Assembly (NCBI RefSeq): GCF_000372445.1
Contig: NZ_AQUY01000004.1
Location: forward strand, 1,335-65,334
From: Corynebacterium ulceribovis DSM 45146
GTDB lineage: Bacteria; Actinomycetota; Actinomycetes; Mycobacteriales; Mycobacteriaceae
DNA: 64,000 nt
Direction of reading: 5' to 3'
Shown: piece by piece, positions 58,750 through 64,000 of the stretch
How the letters are laid out: each line of letters opens with the position of its first letter
Position numbering within the stretch: the stretch's first letter is position 1
Position numbers and translations under genes: made by a program
Notes under the pieces: generated by a model
Databases searched by the model: none
Told to the model about the DNA's origin: nothing
Seen by the model: the letters and a program-made list of their open reading frames with translations, nothing else

Positions 58750-60439
58750 ATGAACCAAAGGCGTTCCCGCCGCGCAAACTACCGCGCGGTAGCTGCACTT
58801 TCCGCGCTGAGTGTTGTGCTGGGCACCAGCCCCGCCATCGCCCAAGATGCGACCATCCTTGATTCGAAGACCGTTGAAGAACTGAAGCCTGTCGAAGCTG
58901 TTCCTGCTGAAGAACAAGTTGCCGAACGATTCATCGTCACCTTCAACAACATGACCGGCCTCAACAAAGAACGCCGCATGAAGGTAATCGACGAAATCGT
59001 CGGTGAGCACTCCTCTGACGCCTCTTTCGTCCGTGAGATGTTCGACGGCTCCTACGTGGTTGAACTGGACCCGCCAGTGCCTGCAGACAAAGTGCCGTCG
59101 CTTCGTGGTCACCTCGAATCCAAAGCGGAAATTGCCTACGCTGACATCGACTTCAAGCTGTATAGCCTGGGCGTGCCCGATGACGAGTACTACCAGCACC
59201 AGTGGCACCTGACTGCCGACACAGGCGTGAACTCAGAGGCCGCTTGGAACACCGGAACCACCGGTCGTGGCACGACTATCGCAGTGGTAGACACTGGAAT
59301 TACCCGGCACCCCAGACCTGCAGAGCAAGGTGCTACCGGGCGTCGACATGATCTCCAACGCGTTGATGGCCCGAGACGGTGGCGGCCGCGACAATGACCC
59401 AACGGACACGGGTGACTGGGTCGCAGCCAACGCCTGCGGCGGCTACCACCGTGCTAGCGATTCCTCCTGGCATGGCACTCACGTTGCCGGTATCGCTGCA
59501 GCATCGACAAACAACCGCCAAGGCGTCGAAGGCGTTGCCCCAGACGCCAACATTCTGCCAGTGCGGGCACTTGGTGCCTGCGGCGGTTACACCTCAGATA
59601 TCGCCGATGGCATCGCTTGGTCGGCAGGTATCGATGTCCCGGGCGTGGGGCCAAATGCGAATCCAGCCGACGTGATTAACCTGTCGCTTGGTGGCCAGTC
59701 CCGCAAGTGCGCAGAGCCGTACCAGCGCGCAATTGATGCCGCGAACTCTCGAGGTGCCACCATCGCTGTGGCTGCCGGCAACGAAAACACTCGGACCGAC
59801 TACGTCCAACCAGCGAACTGTGACGGTGTCATTGTTGTCGGTGCGACTGGCCCGGCAAGTGAACGCGCTACCTACTCCAATTACGGCCGCGCAGTCGATG
59901 TCTCGGCTCCTGGTGGCAATATGGCTGCGCACGGCGCTCAGGGCGGCATTCTGTCTACCGTAAATAACGGTCGTTTCCGCCCAGGACAGGCTGCCTACTC
60001 CTTCATGGAAGGCACTTCGATGGCTACTCCAGTGGTCTCTGGTGTTATCGCTTTGATGAAGGATGCGAACCCGGGCATCAGCGATGCACAGATCGAGCGG
60101 ATTCTGAAGGACACTGCCCAGCCACTGGATGGTGGACGCTCGTTTGGTATGGGAGCAGGCATTGTCAATGCCCAGGCAGCAGTGTGCAAAGCCGCTGGCC
60201 AAGACGCAAACTGTGGCCAGGTTGAGCGCCAGCCAGAAAAGACGAAGCCAGTCGAACCTAAGCCAGAACCGGCACCAGTCGATGAAGCGCGTCCAGAGCC
60301 GCAGCCGGAACCTCGTCCAGAACCTGCACCAGTGGAAGATGCGCAGCCGGAACCGCAGCCACAGCCGGAACCAGGCAAGCGTAAATCCGATAAGGAGCGC
60401 TACCCGCTGCTGCGTCTGCTCGACTGGTGGCGTGACTAG
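58750..60439 (+). pseudogene. Secreted S8 (subtilisin-like) serine protease, frameshifted
   Basis: A signal peptide (cleavage near TSPAIAQ) leads to an I9 propeptide-like domain (about residues 50-140) and then an S8 catalytic domain. Asp is in VVDTGI, His in HGTHVAGI, and Ser in GTSMATPV. The frame breaks at a CCCC run (59310-59313): frame one ends at 59397, and the rest is read one base later. Removing one C restores HPDLQSKVLPGVD, a normal S8 sequence of about 562 residues. A Pro/Glu-rich repeat tail with a basic end follows. All catalytic residues are intact, so the break is recent or a sequencing error. Confidence 0.88.
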
Positions 60440-60465
60440 TCACCGAAGGAAAACACCTCGAGCCG

Positions 60466-60765
60466 CTAGTGCTCCCGCAGTGCCTTAATCAGCTCATCCT
60501 TCGTCATCGATGACCGGCCGGAGATGTCCAGCTCTCGGGCTCGCTCTAGCAGCTCGTCCTTCGTCCGGTCTTCATAGTTTTCGGCTTTCCCGCCGCGCTC
60601 GCCGACATTATGACGAGAAGAATTGGCGGCAGCGTTGGCAATCCGCGCTGACTTTTCTTTGCTATTGCCCTCTTCCCGCAGCGCTTCGTACATATCCTTA
60701 TCCTTGACGGATGGGCCAGGATCTTGCTTGCCGGAGCTTGATGAGTTGCCATTCGTGGGTGCCAT
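60466..60765 (-). CDS. DUF7218/Rho_N domain small protein
   Basis: A 99-residue soluble protein. The first 60 residues are Lys/Asp/Asn/Ser-rich, with DMYEALREEGNSKEKSARIA, the DUF7218 type. The last 35 residues (DELLERARELDISGRSSMTK then DELIKALREH) form a Rho N-terminal-like helical SAP-type motif that may bind nucleic acid. TTGGAGG lies before the ATG at 60765. Function unknown. Confidence 0.85.
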   Translation of the reverse strand: MAPTNGNSSSSGKQDPGPSVKDKDMYEALREEGNSKEKSARIANAAANSSRHNVGERGGKAENYEDRTKDELLERARELDISGRSSMTKDELIKALREH

Positions 60766-60831
60766 GTCTGCCTCCAAAGGTTGCTCGTGGTTTTCACCCT
60801 GTGGCCGCGAGCATACAGAAGGAGCGCGACA

Positions 60832-61617
60832 GTGAAGTTGGGAATCCGCTTGGGATTAGGTGCAATTGTTGCCGCCGAAATCGCATGGGTCACTGTCCGC
60901 CTCTTGGGCCACCAGATTCCAGCTGAGTGGTTCGCAGTCCCAGCAGTCCTTTTCGCTGGCATTCTCGCGCTGGTTTTCGTGCAACTACCCATCGCCAGAC
61001 GCACTCACTCTTGGCCTGCTGCAATCGATTCGGTTGCAGCACGCACGGGCTTTCCTCGGATTGCACTAGCGATGGCGGTGTCAGAAGTAACGATGCTCCG
61101 GAATCTAGTTGCCGGCTCCAATTCGTCAAAAAGCCCAAATGAAGGCATCTTTTCCTCTCATTCGCCGCTGAAACCGGTGGTTTATGCGATCGGTGGGCTG
61201 ACGGTGGTGGAGATGATTGCGGTGCACTTGCTGCTGGCAGAACACTGGTCGAAGTGGGTGGTGTTGGTGGTGAGCCTTTACGGTCTTGTCATGCTGGTTG
61301 GGTTTTATCGTGCATTGGGACGCCATCCGCATCTGGTGAGCGAAGAAGTGATTACGCTGCGGGGCGGCTACCGCACGACGATCAGCATTCCGCGGTCGGC
61401 GTTGGCTAGTGTTGCCGAGTGTTCGCCGGGCGAGGGCGGGGCGTTGAAGGTTGCTGATGGTGCGGCGCGGATGCCGGTGCTTAGCGACGTTAATGTGCGG
61501 CTAACGACGCGGCGCCCAGTCACGCTCAGTGACCTCTTCCAGGGCGAACACCAGGTCAGCACTATAGATGTCCATGTGGACGACCGGGCTGGATTTATTG
61601 CGCGCCTGAAGCCTTAA
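60832..61617 (+). CDS. Hypothetical integral membrane protein
   Basis: A 261-residue protein with about four hydrophobic helices (residues of about 5-25, 32-52, 108-128 and 138-158) and a cytoplasmic C-terminal part with beta-strand character (ITLRGGYRTTISIPRSALAS). The layout is like bacterial PH-domain membrane proteins, but I cannot name a family. The GTG at 60832 has GAAGGAG 8 bases upstream and is preferred over the ATG-like codon at 60781. Its end overlaps lrp by 23 bases. Confidence 0.75.
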   Translation: MKLGIRLGLGAIVAAEIAWVTVRLLGHQIPAEWFAVPAVLFAGILALVFVQLPIARRTHSWPAAIDSVAARTGFPRIALAMAVSEVTMLRNLVAGSNSSKSPNEGIFSSHSPLKPVVYAIGGLTVVEMIAVHLLLAEHWSKWVVLVVSLYGLVMLVGFYRALGRHPHLVSEEVITLRGGYRTTISIPRSALASVAECSPGEGGALKVADGAARMPVLSDVNVRLTTRRPVTLSDLFQGEHQVSTIDVHVDDRAGFIARLKP

Positions 61618-62041
61618 TAACTTTCATGGTCATGCGGGAATCGACGCGGGAGACGCCGGGGATGGCCATGAGTCGGTCAACGAGCCACTGTTGGTACTCT
61701 TCCAGGTTCTTCATCTGAATGCGGACAATGTAGTCCGGCTGGCCGAACATGCGGCGGGCTTCGACCACCTCCGGCAAGGTGGCGACGCGCCGCTCGAAGG
61801 CATCGACGATCGGTTTGGCGTTATTGGATAGGTTCACTTCGATGATGACCTCGAAGCCGCGATCTAGGGCGTCGGGGTTAATCAGTGCGGTATAGCCTGT
61901 GACCACGCCATCTTTCTCCAATTTTCGGACTCGGCGCATACACGGCGCTGGGGTGAGGCCAACTTTGCGCGCAAGTTCCTGGTTGCTTTGTCGGGCGTCC
62001 CGTTGCAATTCGGCAATGATTGCGTAGTCAATCTTGTCCAT
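61595..62041 (-). CDS. lrp: Lrp/AsnC family regulator
   Basis: A 148-residue regulator. The N-terminal helix-turn-helix (SNQELARKVGLTPAPCMRRV) and the C-terminal RAM effector domain are complete. In Corynebacterium glutamicum the divergent lrp activates brnFE when branched-chain amino acids or methionine accumulate; the same arrangement is seen here, with inverted repeats between the genes. Confidence 0.93.
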   Translation of the reverse strand: MDKIDYAIIAELQRDARQSNQELARKVGLTPAPCMRRVRKLEKDGVVTGYTALINPDALDRGFEVIIEVNLSNNAKPIVDAFERRVATLPEVVEARRMFGQPDYIVRIQMKNLEEYQQWLVDRLMAIPGVSRVDSRMTMKVIKASGAQ

Positions 62042-62048
62042 GTTTTAA

Positions 62049-62110
62049 ATATTGCGCGACTTTTCTGCTTGACGCAATAATAACTAGGCAATTTCGTCAA
62101 TACGCAATAT
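62049..62110. promoter_or_regulatory. lrp-brnF operator region
   Basis: ATATTGCG (62049-62056), CGCAATAA (62073-62080) and CGCAATAT (62103-62110) are three copies of one half-site, the first inverted to the others. The last one overlaps TATGGT (62108-62113), a -10 box 7 bases before the ATG at 62121. Probable Lrp binding sites. Confidence 0.6.
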
Positions 62111-62120
62111 GGTTACGGTC

Positions 62121-62828
62121 ATGGCAACACAGACGCAATCGCACGCTCCTAGTGCGTTTCAGCAAGCACTGCACCATGCCGGTGTCGTGTGGGGCGGCCT
62201 TTTCGCCCTCGGCGTTGGCTTCGGTGTCCTGGTCGTTGACCACGGTTATCCGTGGTGGCTCGCCCCGCTGATTTCGCTTGTTGTGTTTGCCGGGTCGATG
62301 GAGTTCATTCTCATCGGCATGACCGCCGCAGCGGCACCCCTCAGTGCCATTGCGGTCACCACTTTCCTCGTTAACTCGCGGCACCTGTTTTACGGGCTTA
62401 GTTTCCCGCTGCAGGACATCACATCGAAACCGGGCAAGCTGTACAGCATGTTCGGGATGATTGATGAAGCTTACGCGCTTGTGTCCACCACCCCGGCACA
62501 CGAACGCAGCCAAGCGCGGACCCTCATCACCCAGGTGGGTCTGCACATGGGTTGGGTTAGCGGAAGTATGGCTGGTGCCATCGCAGGCACCACCATCCTC
62601 GGTGGCGTCCAAGGGCTCGACTTTGTGCTGATCGCACTGTTTATCGTGCTGACTTTGGATGCGTGGAATGCCGAACGCGACCCATTAACTCTCATCCTGG
62701 CAGCCGCCGCCGGTGCCATCGGCGTGCTGTTCGGCCAGGCCCAGCTGCTGCTCATCGCCATGGCGGTGTTCACCGGCATGTTGATTGTGCGGCACGGTGT
62801 TGTCGAAGCGAAAGCACGGAAAGGGTAG
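62121..62828 (+). CDS. brnF: Branched-chain amino acid exporter, large subunit (AzlC/BrnF)
   Basis: A 235-residue permease with about seven helices. The early GVLVVDHGYPWWLAP and the FAGSMEFILIGM and NSRHLFYGLSFP segments match BrnF/AzlC, which exports isoleucine, leucine, valine and methionine together with BrnE. The ATG at 62109 lies inside an operator half-site, so ATG 62121 with its -10 box is preferred. brnE follows after 9 bases. Confidence 0.92.
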   Translation: MATQTQSHAPSAFQQALHHAGVVWGGLFALGVGFGVLVVDHGYPWWLAPLISLVVFAGSMEFILIGMTAAAAPLSAIAVTTFLVNSRHLFYGLSFPLQDITSKPGKLYSMFGMIDEAYALVSTTPAHERSQARTLITQVGLHMGWVSGSMAGAIAGTTILGGVQGLDFVLIALFIVLTLDAWNAERDPLTLILAAAAGAIGVLFGQAQLLLIAMAVFTGMLIVRHGVVEAKARKG

Positions 62829-62837
62829 GGGCCAGCA

Positions 62838-63203
62838 ATGAACCAAGCAATGGACTACGCAGTACATGCCTTAGCTACCGTGAGCACCCCGGTGTACGTG
62901 GCGCTGGCCGTGGGCATTGCCGCTGTGATTACCTTCGGTCTGCGGGTGGCGTCTTTCGGTATTAAAGGCGCGCTGCAGGGCTCTGCATTGCTGGACAACC
63001 TGGGCCGGTGGATGCCACTGGGCGCCATGCTGATTTTGCTGGTGTACTGCCTCAATGCAGTGGAATGGAAAATGGACAGCACCGGTATCGCCTACGGTGT
63101 GGCATCACTGGTGACAGTGGCTATCCACGTGTGGCGACACAATGCGGTGCTGTCCATCGTGTCCGGCACAGTAACCTGCGCCGTGCTGCTCGCGTTGATT
63201 TAA
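62838..63203 (+). CDS. brnE: Branched-chain amino acid exporter, small subunit (AzlD/BrnE)
   Basis: A 121-residue protein with four hydrophobic helices, the AzlD layout. The conserved LPLGAMLILLVYC-like stretch is present as MPLGAMLILLVYC. It forms the exporter with BrnF; gene order and spacing agree. GGGGCCAGC precedes the ATG. Confidence 0.92.
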   Translation: MNQAMDYAVHALATVSTPVYVALAVGIAAVITFGLRVASFGIKGALQGSALLDNLGRWMPLGAMLILLVYCLNAVEWKMDSTGIAYGVASLVTVAIHVWRHNAVLSIVSGTVTCAVLLALI

Positions 63204-63236
63204 CCTGCACGAACAGCGGGGCCGCTTTCGGGACTA

Positions 63237-63995
63237 CTACTTGGTGTCCTTTTCGGCATCCTTGTCAGCCTTGTTAATTGGGGTGACAACGCGGTCCTGC
63301 TCGGATGCTTCCGCGTCAGCTTCGGCATCTGCGGCGTCAGCTGCTTCCTGAGCGGCTTCTGCGTCCGCGTCACCTTCAGCCTCAACAGGTGCTTCCTTGG
63401 TTTCCACCGGGTTTTCGTCCGCAGGCACTTCGGAGTCCACTACTGGAGTTCCAGGCACATTCTCCGGTGCTTCATCGGCCGGTTCAGTCGCTGGTACTGG
63501 TTCAGCTGCCTGAGCTGGTTCGGCTGGCGTGGCCGGCTGCGGCGCGTTGTCCTTATTATCGTCAACACGCGGAACGTTGGCGGACACCGGCAGCTTATTC
63601 GCAAACAAGCCGTACACAATGTAACCAACAACAGCGGCAACTGCGGCGGTAACCAGCAAACCAATGGCTGTCGCGGCGCCCTTATTCTTCTTCTTTTCCT
63701 TCACGCCCAGCAGCTCCTTGCCGCGCTTGGTGGCGTCGGCAGCGGAGGCCTTCAACGCCTTCTGCTGCTTGCGGGCGTTCTTCTCCAGCTTCTTGGCCTG
63801 CTTACGAGCCTTCTTGTCCAACTTCTTGGCATCGCCACGGGCGGACTTAAACAGCTTCTTCTTGTCCTTCGCGGCCTTCTTCTTGTCCTTCGCGGCCTTC
63901 TTCTTGCCCTTTTCGGCACGCTTTTCCAAGTCAGCTGCTGCGTCCTTGACCTGCTTTTCGACGGTTTGCAGCTGTTCTCCGACTAGGTCACTCAC
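63237..63995 (-). CDS. Lys-rich single-pass membrane protein with acidic tail
   Basis: A 252-residue protein. The N-terminal 100 residues are strongly basic and helical, with tandem AAKDKKK units and alternating Lys/Ala. One hydrophobic helix (about residues 107-130) follows. The outer part is low complexity and acidic (Pro, Ala, Glu, Asp). The start is GTG 63995, five bases from the window end, so the ribosome site cannot be judged. No family recognised. Confidence 0.7.
   Translation of the reverse strand: MSDLVGEQLQTVEKQVKDAAADLEKRAEKGKKKAAKDKKKAAKDKKKLFKSARGDAKKLDKKARKQAKKLEKNARKQQKALKASAADATKRGKELLGVKEKKKNKGAATAIGLLVTAAVAAVVGYIVYGLFANKLPVSANVPRVDDNKDNAPQPATPAEPAQAAEPVPATEPADEAPENVPGTPVVDSEVPADENPVETKEAPVEAEGDADAEAAQEAADAADAEADAEASEQDRVVTPINKADKDAEKDTK
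63855..63906 (-). repeat. 21-bp tandem repeat inside the Lys-rich gene
   Basis: The unit CTTCTTCTTGTCCTTCGCGG plus C occurs twice perfectly (63855-63875, 63876-63896), then a partial third copy. In frame it encodes the seven-residue unit AAKDKKK. Its perfect identity suggests recent duplication. Confidence 0.85.
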
Positions 63996-64000
63996 GCGTT

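Noticed and set aside
59310..59330. Programmed ribosomal frameshift in the S8 protease
   Set aside because: No slippery heptamer, downstream structure or family precedent was seen; mutation or base-call error is simpler.
60240..60380. Short repeated units at the protease 3' end as a CRISPR or satellite
   Set aside because: They are in-frame Pro/Glu repeats of the protein tail and irregular in length.

Overview
The window is a chromosomal segment around the replication origin of a high-GC actinobacterium, most likely a Corynebacterium. The evidence is the gene order sigM, anti-sigma, trxB, trxA, cwlM, GNAT, parB, parA, rsmG, jag, yidC, yidD, rnpA, rpmH, dnaA, oriC, dnaN, recF, DUF721, gyrB, gyrA, DUF3566, tRNA-Ile, tRNA-Ala. 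The ponA / DUF5318 / ino1 / MarR neighbourhood, the rpsF-ssb-rplI operon without rpsR and an lrp-brnFE unit point the same way. The species cannot be fixed from the sequence alone.

Layout. 1-3.6 kb: a cut-off Ala/Glu-rich protein, a PspA/IM30 protein, a beta-lactamase-like serine hydrolase and a thioredoxin-like protein. 3.8-11.3 kb: copper chaperone and copper P-type ATPase, formate-THF ligase, a GH3 (NagZ-like) lipoprotein, an EamA exporter and a membrane acyltransferase. 11.5-15.3 kb: dnaB, then a 716-base gene-poor stretch with three perfect DnaA boxes, then rpsF-ssb-rplI. 15.4-29.6 kb: ponA operon, ino1, MarR, universal stress protein, leuS, small membrane proteins, BASS transporter, YqgE, pcnA and a Nudix protein with an Arg/Ser-rich tail. 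29.6-39.4 kb: DUF6049, MurJ fused to a pseudokinase, the SigM redox module and a CwlM-type pseudo-amidase. 39.4-45.4 kb: chromosome partition genes with five parS sites, then the membrane-insertion and RNase P genes. 45.4-48.5 kb: dnaA flanked on both sides by DnaA boxes; oriC lies between dnaA and dnaN. 48.5-58.4 kb: replication and topoisomerase genes, with an alpha/beta hydrolase and a toxin-antitoxin-like gene pair inserted between gyrB and gyrA, then two tRNAs. 58.7-64 kb: an S8 protease broken by a frameshift, a Rho_N/DUF7218 protein, lrp-brnFE and a Lys-rich membrane protein.

The genes fall into working groups: replication initiation and elongation (dnaA, dnaN, recF, DciA-like, gyrAB, dnaB, ssb), origin segregation (parAB-parS), envelope building and its control (ponA, murJ-pseudokinase, CwlM-like, DUF6049, GH3), thiol redox stress (sigM, anti-sigma, trxB, trxA), copper export, and branched-chain amino acid export. 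No prophage, insertion sequence or CRISPR array was seen. The least explained signals are a promoter-plus-terminator element in the dnaA leader, a DnaA-box cluster upstream of dnaB, an operator-like palindrome over the trxA promoter, a Doc-like protein without the Fic motif, and a membrane acyltransferase whose reading frame has no standard start codon.
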